Below, in pieces: positions 1-8,957 of a DNA stretch of 49,747 bases. The translations under genes and the position numbers were made by a program. Position 1 is the stretch's first letter; every line of letters starts with the position of its first letter. The notes below the pieces were generated by a model that saw nothing but the letters and a program-made list of their open reading frames with translations, ran no database searches and was not told the DNA's origin. This stretch comes from UBA6136 sp044350805 (GTDB lineage: Bacteria > Pseudomonadota > Gammaproteobacteria > Methylococcales > Methylococcaceae): NCBI GenBank assembly GCA_044350805.1, contig JBILGU010000019.1:1-49747 (forward strand), given 5' to 3'.

Positions 1-135
1 GGCGCTCACACGAGAGAATAAATTGCGGATGAAACGGCGCGGATCAATACCGAAAATGCCCTCGAACGCCCTGCGACGCAATGGCTCTCCGTCTCGGGGG
101 TCGTCGTGCTTCCGTGCACTCCTTCGTCGTTCCAT
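1..135 (-). CDS. Partial reading frame running off the window edge, possible gene after traH
   Basis: An open frame of 45 codons starts with ATG at 135 and runs without a stop to base 1. It overlaps the 3' end of the traH frame in another register. The start follows a G-rich stretch that could act as a ribosome binding site. The visible product is very basic (it begins MERRRSARKHDD and ends FIRNLFSRVSA) and matches no family I recognise. It could be the next gene of the conjugation cluster, or sequence joined on by the event that shortened TraH. It could also be chance, since only 45 codons are visible. Confidence 0.3.
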   Translation of the reverse strand, partial: MERRRSARKHDDPRDGEPLRRRAFEGIFGIDPRRFIRNLFSRVSA

Positions 136-1108
136 CTGATCCCCCGAGGACCGATTCGATACGGGCGATAAATCCCCGCATCTCAAAAGAGACCGTCACC
201 GGGTGAAGACATCCATCCACACTTCCCTCATCACAGTGATAGATGCGGGTTTCGTTCTCTTGAGCGGGATCTGGTTGCTTTCCTTGAATCAATTCCCGGA
301 TGCCGATTAATGGGGGAAGTCGAAGCACCGGAAGGCTATGACCCCCGAATCCCGGGTCGGTCGACGGTGGTTGAATAATGAGGGTCCCGGTCACGCTCAT
401 GATCGCTTCAAGCCATTCATCGCCACCGAGAGCACCTCCGCGACCTTGGGTGTTCTGATGAAGGGCGCGCCAGATGAGATTTCCCGTCTGAGTTCTTTTA
501 AACGCAGAAGGATCAGCATTTACCGCCCGATCGATGGGATCGCCGGTGACTCCGGTGAAGCTTTGAAAGGCGTCCCCAAGTCCCTTGGAGAGGGACCATT
601 GAGACAAGCGACTCCTTTGCTGAGCATCCAGCGCCAAGAACCCATCATTGACGATACCCTGCGCCAACTGACAGCTATTCGCCAAATGCTCGTTGAGGGA
701 CTGTACCTTCTTTTGAAGATCGCTCATCAGGCTCCCGCAATCCGGACACATGGCATTGATCCCGAGCTGGAAGGCATACCCCCCGGCATTGGCAGCAATG
801 CTCCTCAAAAGGCCGGTGAACTCAGATTGATTGATAAAGGAAAAGGAACCCCCGTAAAGATCAATGCCCCCGCACCCTCCACTGAATCCAGGTGGCGTGA
901 GGGTTACAGGATTCGCTTTCATGATCCGATTGCGGATGACCACACTGCCCCCTGAAAGCACCCCGCGCCGCTGGCCCATCTGGGCGGTCGGCGGTGTCAC
1001 ATTGCTCATGCCGAGGAACATGCGGTCAAGATCCTGATCCAGGTTGGCGCCACTGGGGCGCGGGATCACTAAAATGGCGATGACCAAAAGAATGGCACTG
1101 CGTTTCAT
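44..1108 (-). CDS. traH: Conjugal transfer pilus assembly protein TraH, C-terminally shortened
   Basis: TraH is a periplasmic/outer-membrane assembly factor of F-type type IV secretion systems, needed for pilus extension. The 354-residue product has a signal peptide (residues 1-20, ending SGA) and the family's hallmark block GGCGGIDLYGGSFSFIN near residues 77-93. NAGGYAFQLGINAMCPDCG, SCQLAQGIVNDG and a GNLIWRAL segment follow. Family members usually run to about 450 residues. Here recognisable TraH sequence stops near residue 325 (GFIARIESVLGG), and the last 30 or so residues are basic and unlike TraH in any frame I tried. The start overlaps the traF stop by 4 bases (ATGA), so the two are probably translationally coupled. 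The protein is probably truncated by rearrangement. A frameshift is less likely, because neither alternative frame restores the family C-terminus. Confidence 0.85.
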   Translation of the reverse strand: MKRSAILLVIAILVIPRPSGANLDQDLDRMFLGMSNVTPPTAQMGQRRGVLSGGSVVIRNRIMKANPVTLTPPGFSGGCGGIDLYGGSFSFINQSEFTGLLRSIAANAGGYAFQLGINAMCPDCGSLMSDLQKKVQSLNEHLANSCQLAQGIVNDGFLALDAQQRSRLSQWSLSKGLGDAFQSFTGVTGDPIDRAVNADPSAFKRTQTGNLIWRALHQNTQGRGGALGGDEWLEAIMSVTGTLIIQPPSTDPGFGGHSLPVLRLPPLIGIRELIQGKQPDPAQENETRIYHCDEGSVDGCLHPVTVSFEMRGFIARIESVLGGSDGTTKECTEARRPPRRRAIASQGVRGHFRY

Positions 1109-1917
1109 GGCTGAGAGGAGTTTGCGATCAAACCCGCGGTTCTTCCGGCGGCGATCACCCGATCCTCAAGTTCAACTTCAGATGATGAACCCTCGAGAAC
1201 CGGATGAATGCCATTCCCAGGAACCATGAGGAACAGGGTTGGGGTGACGGTGAGATTCAGCTTATGGCCCAATGCGGGATCCGTGACCAGGGATTCCTCG
1301 GGGAGACCAGGGAGCCCCCCACCATCGAGGCTGACGGAATACAGCCGGATTCCTGTCCTTTGGCAAATCGCGTTGATCAAAGGGGCCATCAGATGGCAGT
1401 AGCGGCAGTCCGAACGAAAGATGAAGAGGAGCCCGGCCTTTCCTCCGATACGGGAGAGGTCCATTTGACGGCCATCGTGTTGCGCCTGATGCTCAAGCGC
1501 CAGCGCGGTTGGCGTTGAGGCGTGATGGGCCTTTTCATCGAGAGTCGGATCCTGAAAGACGACCCTTTTGGCGGATTCAGCAAAGCGTTGAGCCTTGTCC
1601 AGCAGGACTTTCTGGAGAAGGAAATACTGTCTGACTTTTTCAGGGCTTGGATCATCCAGCGCGGCATCTCGAATGGTCCCGAGGTGCGCTCTGAACCAGG
1701 CGCTGGTGAGAGGTTCATCCGAAGGGCTTCGCAAAGGCGGGGAAGGTGAAGGCGCCGGTGCCTTAGGTCCTTCGGGTTCAGGCGCCTTGGAGGGCTCCGG
1801 GATCTTTTCCTTCCAGAACCAACCTTGCGCCTTTTCTTCATAAAAAGGATGCGCGATCGGCGCTCCCCATGCGATGAACGGGAGGTACAGAAGGAGAAGC
1901 GTCGATCGAAACGGCAT
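1105..1917 (-). CDS. traF: Conjugal transfer pilus assembly protein TraF (thioredoxin-like)
   Basis: TraF is a periplasmic thioredoxin-fold protein of F-type conjugation systems, thought to help fold or assemble pilus components. The 270-residue product has a signal peptide (MPFRSTLLLLYLPFIAWGAP), the early family motif FYEEKAQGWFWKE (26-38), a proline-rich linker (40-65), then a thioredoxin-like domain with CRYC at 171-174 and a cis-Pro-type TVTPTLFL segment near 224-231. The CxxC is present, as in ICE-type TraF; F-plasmid TraF lacks it. Its stop overlaps the traH start. Upstream on the same strand is srkA, 68 bases away, with none of the usual preceding tra genes (traW, traU, traN). The ATG has no clear ribosome binding site. 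Confidence 0.88.
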   Translation of the reverse strand: MPFRSTLLLLYLPFIAWGAPIAHPFYEEKAQGWFWKEKIPEPSKAPEPEGPKAPAPSPSPPLRSPSDEPLTSAWFRAHLGTIRDAALDDPSPEKVRQYFLLQKVLLDKAQRFAESAKRVVFQDPTLDEKAHHASTPTALALEHQAQHDGRQMDLSRIGGKAGLLFIFRSDCRYCHLMAPLINAICQRTGIRLYSVSLDGGGLPGLPEESLVTDPALGHKLNLTVTPTLFLMVPGNGIHPVLEGSSSEVELEDRVIAAGRTAGLIANSSQP

Positions 1918-1985
1918 GCCACATTGTGGCGAGACTCCGTGAGGGAAGGACCTCGCAAGGTTTAGAGATCAGCGAACTTCGGGGG

Positions 1986-2987
1986 TTAGGGCAGAAGTGA
2001 CACGGGAGGTTGAGCCATTCTTTCTACCTGATTCAATAGTTCATGGGTTCGCTCGACCCAGTAGGCAGGGGTGCCAAAATCAGGGAAGGCGCGCGGAAAC
2101 GCAGGATCTTGGGTTCGCGCAGAGAGCCATTCGGTGTAATGAATGAGCCTCAGGGTTCGAAGAGGCTCAATCAGGCGAAGCTCCCGAAGATCGAAATTCT
2201 CAAAGGTGTCATAGCCTTCAATCAATGTCATCAGGGCCATTCGGCGATCAGCCTCGTCGCCTTGGGCCAGCATCCAGAGGTCCTGAACCCTCGGTCCCAT
2301 GCGTGCATCATCAAAATCCAGCAGCAGAGGGCCTTCAGGGGTTGCAAGGATGTTCCCGGGATAGGCATCGGCATGGACCCGGATTGATGAGATGGGACCT
2401 GTGGTGGCAAAGACCTCATCGATCGAGGCGAGGGCCGATTCGAGGGCTTCGTGATAGCTCGTCAGAAGGTTCGATGGAATGAAGCCGCCCTCAAGGATTC
2501 TCTGACCTGGGGCATGACCATAGGTCATGGGGTCAATCGAGGGGCGATGATGAAAAGGGCGGAGTTTCCCGACCGCGTGAATACGCGCCACCAATCGGCC
2601 AAGGGATTCCAGTGTATCGAGATCCTCAGTTTCAGGGGGACGTCCGCCGATCCGGGGCGAGAGTGAAAAGCGAAAATCGGCGAAGTGAAAGAGGGTGTTC
2701 CCTTCACCGTCCTCAAGCATCGGGGCGACCGGAATTTCGGCCTCCTGAAGATCTTTCAGGAACAGATGTTCTTCCAGAATCGCTTCGTCGCTCCAACGAC
2801 CGGGACGGTAGAACTTGGCGATGGCAAACCCATCGTCTTCGAGTCCTACCTGAAAGACTCGATTCTCATAGCTGTTCAGCGCCATGATGCGCCCATCGGG
2901 AAGCCATCCGGCCGACTCCAGAGCATCACCAATCAGATCAGGGGTGAGGGTCTCGAAGGGATGAGGGTCGGGGGGGGAGTGTGACAT
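1986..2987 (-). CDS. srkA: Stress response kinase A (YihE/SrkA family)
   Basis: This is a serine/threonine protein kinase of the APH/choline-kinase fold. In E. coli SrkA protects against stress-induced death, probably by opposing MazF-type toxicity. The 333-residue product matches the family length (E. coli 328). The N-terminus FETLTPDLIGDALESAGW and the NSYENRVFQVG nucleotide loop (38-48) are typical. The catalytic loop is HADAYPGN (H205, D207, N212) and the metal-binding motif is DFDD (224-227). The frame stays open upstream to 3464, but ATG at 2987 is chosen because homology begins there and the extension would run through the divergent DUF4239 gene. In many proteobacteria srkA precedes dsbA; here traF follows instead. 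Confidence 0.92.
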   Translation of the reverse strand: MSHSPPDPHPFETLTPDLIGDALESAGWLPDGRIMALNSYENRVFQVGLEDDGFAIAKFYRPGRWSDEAILEEHLFLKDLQEAEIPVAPMLEDGEGNTLFHFADFRFSLSPRIGGRPPETEDLDTLESLGRLVARIHAVGKLRPFHHRPSIDPMTYGHAPGQRILEGGFIPSNLLTSYHEALESALASIDEVFATTGPISSIRVHADAYPGNILATPEGPLLLDFDDARMGPRVQDLWMLAQGDEADRRMALMTLIEGYDTFENFDLRELRLIEPLRTLRLIHYTEWLSARTQDPAFPRAFPDFGTPAYWVERTHELLNQVERMAQPPVSLLP

Positions 2988-3041
2988 GGGGGTCCGATGC
3001 GGTTTGCTAGAATTCGAGGATACTCCCTTTGAACTGACCAC

Positions 3042-3902
3042 ATGCCCACATTGCTTCAATTGATTTACAAGATGCCACTGTGGCTGACTTGTAGCACACT
3101 TATCCTTCTGTACAGCGCCGTGGCCAGTGGTCTTTTCTACCTGCTGGCGCGAAGAATTCACCTGAAATTTCGTATTTCCGATGACACCAACAATGTCATC
3201 AGCGGGGTTCTTGCGACCATTGGGGTGCTCTACGGCCTTTTGCTTGGACTGGTATCCGTCGATAACTGGGATAATTTTGATGACGCCCGAAATCTGAGTG
3301 CCACGGAGGCCGCAGCCATTTCGGCCTTTTATCGCGATGTGGCTATCCTTCATCATCCCCGGGGTCCGGCGCTTCAGGGGGATGTGCGGAATTACCTTCG
3401 AAAGATCATCAGGGACGAGTTCCCTGCCTATAACAATGGCGTTGTTCCTGAGGGAAGTTATCACCTACTCGATGCCATCCATCGGGATCTGGTCAGCTAT
3501 TCACCCGAAGGCCCAGTTGAATTGCAGTTCTACAAAGAGGCAGTGAGCCACTTCAATCGGATGGTTGAATTGCGGGATCTTCGGATCGATTCGGTCGCCC
3601 ATGATGGGCTTCCGGTGGTGTTCTGGTATGCCATTGTGATGGGGTCACTTGCCATCATCGTGGTCAGCTTTTTCTTTCACATGCCGTCTTATAGCGGACA
3701 TCTTTTTCTGGTGAACTGCATCACCTTTTTCACCGCCGTCATGGTTTTTCTGATCGTAGCTGTCGATAACCCCTGGCGAGGCACCATTTCCGTATCACCC
3801 GGCCCTTACGCCGAGGTGTTGAGCCGAAGCTTGCCTTCACTCGCTCTCCCTGAAACACCCCCGGAGCAACCTTCGCAAGGAATGGGGCCCTCAGCTCCTT
3901 GA
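3042..3902 (+). CDS. DUF4239 (bestrophin-like) membrane protein
   Basis: A 286-residue inner-membrane protein. Two hydrophobic segments lie at the N-terminus (about 15-37 and 48-70). A central hydrophilic region of about 110 residues (80-190) follows, then two more membrane segments (about 197-217 and 225-243) and a proline-rich tail. The arrangement, with VISGVLATIGVLYGLLLGLVSVDNWDNFDDAR at the end of the second segment, fits the DUF4239 family, whose function is unknown and which has been compared with bestrophin channels. It is divergent from srkA with a 54-base spacer, and its last 12 bases overlap the 3' end of the convergent lpxK. Nothing in the sequence shows the substrate. Confidence 0.75.
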   Translation: MPTLLQLIYKMPLWLTCSTLILLYSAVASGLFYLLARRIHLKFRISDDTNNVISGVLATIGVLYGLLLGLVSVDNWDNFDDARNLSATEAAAISAFYRDVAILHHPRGPALQGDVRNYLRKIIRDEFPAYNNGVVPEGSYHLLDAIHRDLVSYSPEGPVELQFYKEAVSHFNRMVELRDLRIDSVAHDGLPVVFWYAIVMGSLAIIVVSFFFHMPSYSGHLFLVNCITFFTAVMVFLIVAVDNPWRGTISVSPGPYAEVLSRSLPSLALPETPPEQPSQGMGPSAP

Positions 3903-4901
3903 TGCCAGCGTTTCCTTGAGTCTTCGGATCACAGCATCAATAAAGCCATTCGGCAATTCCGCATCCACCGGAAGAAACCAGTCGTCCTCTCCGGCAAAGG
4001 GCATGCACTTCACGGCATCTTTTTCTGTCATTAGCAGTGGTTTGCCCTTGGCAAAGGCGAGATCTTTTGCCGTAAAGGCATGATGGTCCGGGAAGGGATG
4101 GGCTTCAATTTCAAGCCCCGCGGCTATCAATTGACGGAAAAAACGATCCGGGTTGCCGATGCCGGCGATCGCATGAACTTTTTGGCCCTTGAAGTGACCG
4201 AGGTTTCGCTTCATGCAATGTTGACGAAGATTGGTCAGTCTTGAACCGCGAAGATGCATGCGAACACCTTCGCCTGAGTCGCCGCCGTTATGGACGACAA
4301 AATCCACCCGATCGAGTCGTTCGATCGGCTCTCTCAAGGGCCCTGCCGGAATCATGTGGCCATTTCCAAAACCTCGCGATCCATCGACCACGGCAATCTC
4401 GAGATCCCGCTCCAATTCGTGATGTTGAAGGCCATCGTCCGCGATCAGGATATCGACCCCATGGCGGGCAATAAGCGCATGTCCTGCATCTACCCTTTTT
4501 GGGAAAATAAAGACGGGGCAGCCAGTTTTACGCGCCATCATCACCGGTTCGTCACCAGCCAGTCGGGTCGAGGTGTTGATGGTGACCTCCAGCGGGCGTC
4601 GAGGTGTGATGCCGCCATACCCTCGGCTTAAGATGCCCGGGCGGTATCCCCGTTCCTTGAGACGCTGAGCTAGCCAGATCGTCAAGGGGGTCTTGCCCGT
4701 GCCGCCTACCGTAATGTTGCCGACGACGATGACGGGGACCGGTAATCCTCGCGAGGCAATGCGGCCTGTATCATAGGCCTCCCGAACCAGGCTCACGCCA
4801 TGCCCATAGGCCTTGCCGAAAGGGACCAGAAGAGGATTGGGCTGGTCGCGTTCGTACCAGAGGTGCTGGGTCAATCGATGGACCCAATGGTGGACGTACA
4901 T
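3891..4901 (-). CDS. lpxK: Tetraacyldisaccharide 4'-kinase LpxK (lipid A biosynthesis)
   Basis: LpxK phosphorylates the 4' position of the lipid A disaccharide precursor at the inner membrane, the sixth step of the Raetz pathway. The 336-residue product has the usual length. It carries the short N-terminal membrane-associated segment (WYERDQPNPLLVPFGKAYG), the P-loop GGTGKTP (66-72), PGILSRGYGG and the DDGLQHHELERDLEIAVVDG signature with the catalytic Asp pair. MsbA is often adjacent in other genomes but not here; the neighbours are a divergent GST and a convergent DUF4239 gene. Its presence shows a lipid A-bearing outer membrane. Confidence 0.96.
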   Translation of the reverse strand: MYVHHWVHRLTQHLWYERDQPNPLLVPFGKAYGHGVSLVREAYDTGRIASRGLPVPVIVVGNITVGGTGKTPLTIWLAQRLKERGYRPGILSRGYGGITPRRPLEVTINTSTRLAGDEPVMMARKTGCPVFIFPKRVDAGHALIARHGVDILIADDGLQHHELERDLEIAVVDGSRGFGNGHMIPAGPLREPIERLDRVDFVVHNGGDSGEGVRMHLRGSRLTNLRQHCMKRNLGHFKGQKVHAIAGIGNPDRFFRQLIAAGLEIEAHPFPDHHAFTAKDLAFAKGKPLLMTEKDAVKCMPFAGEDDWFLPVDAELPNGFIDAVIRRLKETLASRS

Positions 4902-4990
4902 GGGGTGAATGCCTCTACAATGTTTTCAGTTGACCGCCTCCGGCGGTGGCTGAATGAAACGGGATCCCCCATCTTCCACATGGAGTCAGG

Positions 4991-5602
4991 ATGAAACTCT
5001 ACTATACCCCCGGCGCGTGTTCCATGGCTGCTCATATCGTCGCCGAAGAAGAAGGCATCGTTCTGGACTGCGTGAAGGTTGATCTGGCGACGCATCTGAC
5101 CGAAGCCGGCATTGATTTCAAGAGCATTAATCCCAAGGGTTATGTCCCGGCCCTTGAACTCGATGAGGGGGGCATCCTGACCGAGAATGTCGCCATTCTT
5201 CTTTATCTCGCGCACATGAAGCCCCGTGCCGGAATCGCACCCCCGATGGGGGATCCCGCTTGGTTTCGGGCGGTCGAATGGCTGACCTATGTGGCAACGG
5301 AAATGCATCAAGGGTTCGCGCCGTTGTGGACACGTAACCTTCCGGAAGCCTCTCGCAAGGTATTGGTCGAAAAACTCAAAAAGAAACTCGACTTTCTCGA
5401 GGCACACCTTCTTGAAAACCCGTATTTGTTGCCCGGGGGTTATTCGGTCGCGGATGCTTATCTTTTTGTGGTCTTGAATTGGGCCGAAATGGTCCGATTT
5501 GATCTCAATCCCTGGCCTGCGATCCGAAGTTACCGCGCCATCGTTGGCGATCGCCCGGCGGTCCGTCAGGTCCTGAAGGTCGAAGGGCTGAGAGGGTCCT
5601 GA
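4991..5602 (+). CDS. Glutathione S-transferase (beta-class, GstA-like)
   Basis: A 203-residue cytosolic GST. The N-terminal thioredoxin-like domain opens KLYYTPGACSMAAHI, with the YTPGACS loop that carries the catalytic Cys of bacterial beta-class enzymes. It continues with NPKGYVPALELDEGGILTENVAI, where the cis-Pro and the E-N/S glutathione gamma-glutamyl site sit. The C-terminal helical domain contains VADAYLFVVLNWA, the conserved N-capping/Asp motif. A GGAG ribosome binding site precedes the ATG. The gene is divergent from lpxK, and its 3' end overlaps the convergent mdtO-like gene by 37 bases. The substrate cannot be predicted. Confidence 0.92.
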   Translation: MKLYYTPGACSMAAHIVAEEEGIVLDCVKVDLATHLTEAGIDFKSINPKGYVPALELDEGGILTENVAILLYLAHMKPRAGIAPPMGDPAWFRAVEWLTYVATEMHQGFAPLWTRNLPEASRKVLVEKLKKKLDFLEAHLLENPYLLPGGYSVADAYLFVVLNWAEMVRFDLNPWPAIRSYRAIVGDRPAVRQVLKVEGLRGS

Positions 5603-7809
5603 TCAATCGGCGAGTTTGACGCATTGCCGATGCAAAGATGAATCTGCTCGCGAATGGCCAAAAGTGCGCGGACGTGCTTTTTTTCTAGATCGATGAGTGC
5701 ATCGATGTAGCGTCGTTCTTGATTCGTTACGTCCTTGAAGACCTCAAGGGCCTCCATGCGCAAAACCAGGCGTTCAAGTTGCGCCTCAAGGTCCACTTCG
5801 TTGTCCATCGGTCTCTGATGGGTCAAGGCACGCGCCTGAGCATCATATTCTTTTGCATAGGCTGTCTTCAAAGGGGTTTGAACCTCGCCAAGAACGGTTT
5901 TCCCGATCTCTGTGCGCCGTTCCAGAAAGAGTCGATGACGGCTTTCAATGATTTTTGAAAGATATGTGACGGCCTGGATCAGTGCGCTGGTGTCACTGAC
6001 GATCTTGCGGGCTTTGGGTTGGCTCGAGCCAGGTTCCATCCGTGCAAAATCCAGAAAGTAGACCGCATCCTTGAGATTGCTGTCCATCATGCGCAGGGTC
6101 CGGACCGAGAGTTCGAGATTGAGATCGGAAATCCCGGGGTTTTTCTGGAGGTTGTCCCGGATCTGGGTCAGGGTCTGAACGAGTCGAAGACGCGCCATAT
6201 CGACGGATTTGGCAGGCCAGAGAAAATAATCCACAAGACCCATGACGGAAATCCCAAGCAGGATGCCAAGAACGCGATACCAACCCGTACCGAGATAGGT
6301 GCCGGGTTCAAATTCTGCAAAGACGGTCATCGTAAAGGCGAGTCCGATCTGAAGGCCGGCATAACTCAGTCTCGGGCTGGTCGCACTGGTCCATGCACAG
6401 ACCAGAAGAAAGGGAGCCAGCGTCACCAGAAAGCCCGCAATCGTATCGGCGAGAGGCTGTCCCAGAATGAGCCAGAGGTAGCCCATGAGTGCTCCCATGA
6501 GGGCGCCCAGGAACCGCATGATGGATTTTCGAAGATCGGCACCCAGGGTGCTGTCTGCAACGATGATGGTGGTCAAAATGGCGGTGTCAACTTCCCCTGC
6601 ATTCATGCTGAGGACCAGGAGGGTGACGATGGCACAGGCAATGGCAACCTTGAGGGACCAGAGCAAAATCGGACGGTTTTCATTCCAGTAACGATTTGAA
6701 AACCAGAAGGGATAGGGTCCTGGGGGTTCTTCTTTTAACGCCGCGACGAAGGGGAGGGGATCCCCGTAATAAATTCCCTTGAGACTGTCCATCAGACGGT
6801 CAACGGACAAAAACTGCCGGATCAAAAGGGGTCGCATCGCGTCTTCATCCAGCTCTTTCGGCGGGGGAGCATCCGCTGATGGCGGTTCTTTCCCCCGGTT
6901 TTCAAAAAGGTTCTGGATGTTCAATAGACGAGCCTTGATGGCTTGAATGAGGATGATTTCCTGTCGCGTGATGGGTTCGGGCGGAATGGCATCCATCCAA
7001 AGGCGTTGAAAGTCGGTGAGCCCACTGGCGAGATTGTCGAGCTCCATGACCGCCTCAACCCAGTAGCCCTTTCGTTCTGCGTAGGCGGGATGATCACGAA
7101 TGGCATCGTCAAGATGCTTCAAGGTGTCTGCCGTCCATCCAGGGGTATGCCGGGCCTTCTGGATCCCAGGATCCGGAAAACTATCTGGTTGAAGGTGTGA
7201 CAAGGCGTCCAGGAGACCATGGGTTTCGGCCAGTCTTAATCGCACGCGTTCACGAAGGAGATCCAGGGCGGATTGTGGCCAAAGCACATAGGCAATCAAG
7301 ACGGTCGTGACGACGACCGCGCCGTTCATGATCAATAACGTCCAAAGGGCAGTATCAACCGCACCGACGGGATTACTTGTGTTGTAGAGCACAAGACTGC
7401 CAAAGAAGATCGGGAGGATGTTGGAAATTCTTGATTTTCGGGCATGAAACATCATCAGGACGATGAGCCCGATGGCGAAAGGGTAACGAAACCAGCCCTG
7501 ATCCTGCCAAAGCAGGATGGTTGCGAGTCCCGAAAGCACAGCCACCAACACGAGCGTCGAAAGAAGCCTCATTGAATCCAGCGCCATTCTGGAGGTCAGT
7601 ATCATTTGCGGCAGCAAAATGGCGAGGAAAAACGCAGTGACGCGCGTCGATGGGAGCCGTGTTGAAACCGCAAGGACGGCAAAGAGCAGCAGGATCACAA
7701 AAATACGCTGCGCTGTGCGTTTCTGGATCGAATTGAGGGTCAGTTCCTGACGAAGGAAATCCGATGGCCTCATGCCATAGCAGAGGTTCTCAACAAGCTT
7801 TGAGAACAT
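5566..7809 (-). CDS. mdtO: FUSC-family efflux membrane protein, MdtO-like
   Basis: A 747-residue inner-membrane transporter of the FUSC / aromatic acid exporter superfamily. It has the family's two-fold layout: an N-terminal cluster of membrane segments (about 30-185), a hydrophilic helical stretch (about 190-380), a second membrane cluster (about 390-540, including TAILTTIIVADSTLGADLRKS and RFLGALMGALMGYL) and a long cytosolic C-terminal helical domain. It lies 20 bases after an EmrA-type adaptor, which itself follows a YtcA-like lipoprotein. This is the same order as E. coli ytcA-mdtN-mdtO, so MdtO is a better label than AaeB or YccS. The set probably exports aromatic or amphipathic compounds through the divergent MdtP-like channel. 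The symbol is assigned by context. Confidence 0.82.
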   Translation of the reverse strand: MFSKLVENLCYGMRPSDFLRQELTLNSIQKRTAQRIFVILLLFAVLAVSTRLPSTRVTAFFLAILLPQMILTSRMALDSMRLLSTLVLVAVLSGLATILLWQDQGWFRYPFAIGLIVLMMFHARKSRISNILPIFFGSLVLYNTSNPVGAVDTALWTLLIMNGAVVVTTVLIAYVLWPQSALDLLRERVRLRLAETHGLLDALSHLQPDSFPDPGIQKARHTPGWTADTLKHLDDAIRDHPAYAERKGYWVEAVMELDNLASGLTDFQRLWMDAIPPEPITRQEIILIQAIKARLLNIQNLFENRGKEPPSADAPPPKELDEDAMRPLLIRQFLSVDRLMDSLKGIYYGDPLPFVAALKEEPPGPYPFWFSNRYWNENRPILLWSLKVAIACAIVTLLVLSMNAGEVDTAILTTIIVADSTLGADLRKSIMRFLGALMGALMGYLWLILGQPLADTIAGFLVTLAPFLLVCAWTSATSPRLSYAGLQIGLAFTMTVFAEFEPGTYLGTGWYRVLGILLGISVMGLVDYFLWPAKSVDMARLRLVQTLTQIRDNLQKNPGISDLNLELSVRTLRMMDSNLKDAVYFLDFARMEPGSSQPKARKIVSDTSALIQAVTYLSKIIESRHRLFLERRTEIGKTVLGEVQTPLKTAYAKEYDAQARALTHQRPMDNEVDLEAQLERLVLRMEALEVFKDVTNQERRYIDALIDLEKKHVRALLAIREQIHLCIGNASNSPIDQDPLSPSTFRT

Positions 7810-7829
7810 GGTGGGGAGGTTCTTGGGTT

Positions 7830-8951
7830 TTAGGGCGGCGATATGCCGACGGTGGTGAACGCACTCATTCCCATGCGGAAAGGGTGTGCCGGATCCCTTT
7901 CGATCAGCTTGATTCTGACCGGGAAACGGGCCGCCAGCATGACCCAGTTGAGTGTCCTTTGGACTTGTGGCAAGCCATCCTTGACGACCACATTGTCAGG
8001 ATAGTTGGCCCAGGAAATCCCCTGGACTTCACCCTTGAAATGCCTTCCAGGATAGGACGCCAGAAAAACATCTACCGGGAGGCCCGGTTGAATGTAGCGA
8101 AGATAGGTTTCCTTGTAATCTGCCATCACGTACCAGGTCGTATCATCGACCAGGGCAAAAAGTTTTTGGCCCTCAGCGACGTATTGCCCGACCTGGGTAT
8201 TGAGGTTGGTGACCCAGCCGTCAAAGGGTGCCCTGACCGTACAGTATTCGACGTTGAGCTGTGCCTGGCGCAATTTGGCCTCTGCCGACTGGACTCTGGC
8301 ATAGGCATTCCCGGTCTGGGCAAGCTTTGCGATAGCGGTATTCCGGGATTGGTTCGAGACCTCCAGTGTCTCGCGTGCCGCGGCGACTTTGGCTTGTGCA
8401 TCGCGAACGGATGCCTCGGCCGCCTTCCAGTCCGCTTCGGCCTGGCGAACCTGATTATGGGTTACATACGCTTCGGCCTCGAGCGGCTGGATTCGCTTGA
8501 GATAAGAGAGGGCATATTCGGCCTTGGCCGAAAGGCGAGTGACTTCAGCCTGTTGAGCGGTCACATTGTTCTGGGTTTCCCGAATATGGGCTTCTGCGCC
8601 TTGGACTCCTGCGATCTGCCCCGTGATTTCCTGTTCGGCCAGGTGGAGTTCGGCTTCCGCCTGCTGCATCGCCGCTTCATAGGGCCTTACATCAATCGCA
8701 TAGAGAAGATCTCCCTGGTGAACGAACTGGTTGTCCTGTATCGCGAGGGTTGCGATCCGGCCCGAGACATGCTGGATCACGATGTCGACGGTATTGGCGC
8801 GAACCATAGCGTCGTTGGTCCGGGGATGAATCTGGTTGAGATGCCAGACTAGGGCACCCACGCCCATGGCAAGAATCAGGATCCCGCGACTGACCCAACG
8901 ACCGGCCCGAACAGGATTGTGGCGGATCTGTTCACGGAGCGTTTCAAACAT
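7830..8951 (-). CDS. mdtN: Periplasmic adaptor (HlyD/EmrA type), MdtN-like
   Basis: A 373-residue membrane fusion protein linking an inner-membrane pump to an outer-membrane channel. A single N-terminal membrane anchor (about 21-42) is followed by HPRTNDAMVRANTVDIVIQHVSGRIATLAIQDNQFVHQGDLLYAID, the classic first half of the lipoyl domain. A long alpha-helical hairpin rich in Ala/Glu/Gln (about 90-210) comes next, then the second lipoyl half (VEYCTVRAPFDGWVTNLN) and a beta-barrel domain. It starts 6 bases after the ytcA-like stop and ends 20 bases before the mdtO-like gene, so the three form one operon. The symbol is by operon order and family. Confidence 0.85.
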   Translation of the reverse strand: MFETLREQIRHNPVRAGRWVSRGILILAMGVGALVWHLNQIHPRTNDAMVRANTVDIVIQHVSGRIATLAIQDNQFVHQGDLLYAIDVRPYEAAMQQAEAELHLAEQEITGQIAGVQGAEAHIRETQNNVTAQQAEVTRLSAKAEYALSYLKRIQPLEAEAYVTHNQVRQAEADWKAAEASVRDAQAKVAAARETLEVSNQSRNTAIAKLAQTGNAYARVQSAEAKLRQAQLNVEYCTVRAPFDGWVTNLNTQVGQYVAEGQKLFALVDDTTWYVMADYKETYLRYIQPGLPVDVFLASYPGRHFKGEVQGISWANYPDNVVVKDGLPQVQRTLNWVMLAARFPVRIKLIERDPAHPFRMGMSAFTTVGISPP

Positions 8952-8957
8952 GCAGCG

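Noticed and set aside
2988..3464. N-terminal extension of srkA
   Set aside because: It runs antisense through the DUF4239 gene, and SrkA homology begins at the ATG at 2987.
7764..8852. A 362-codon plus-strand frame antisense to the mdtN-like gene
   Set aside because: It is a shadow of the well-supported adaptor gene; its product has no domain and odd composition.
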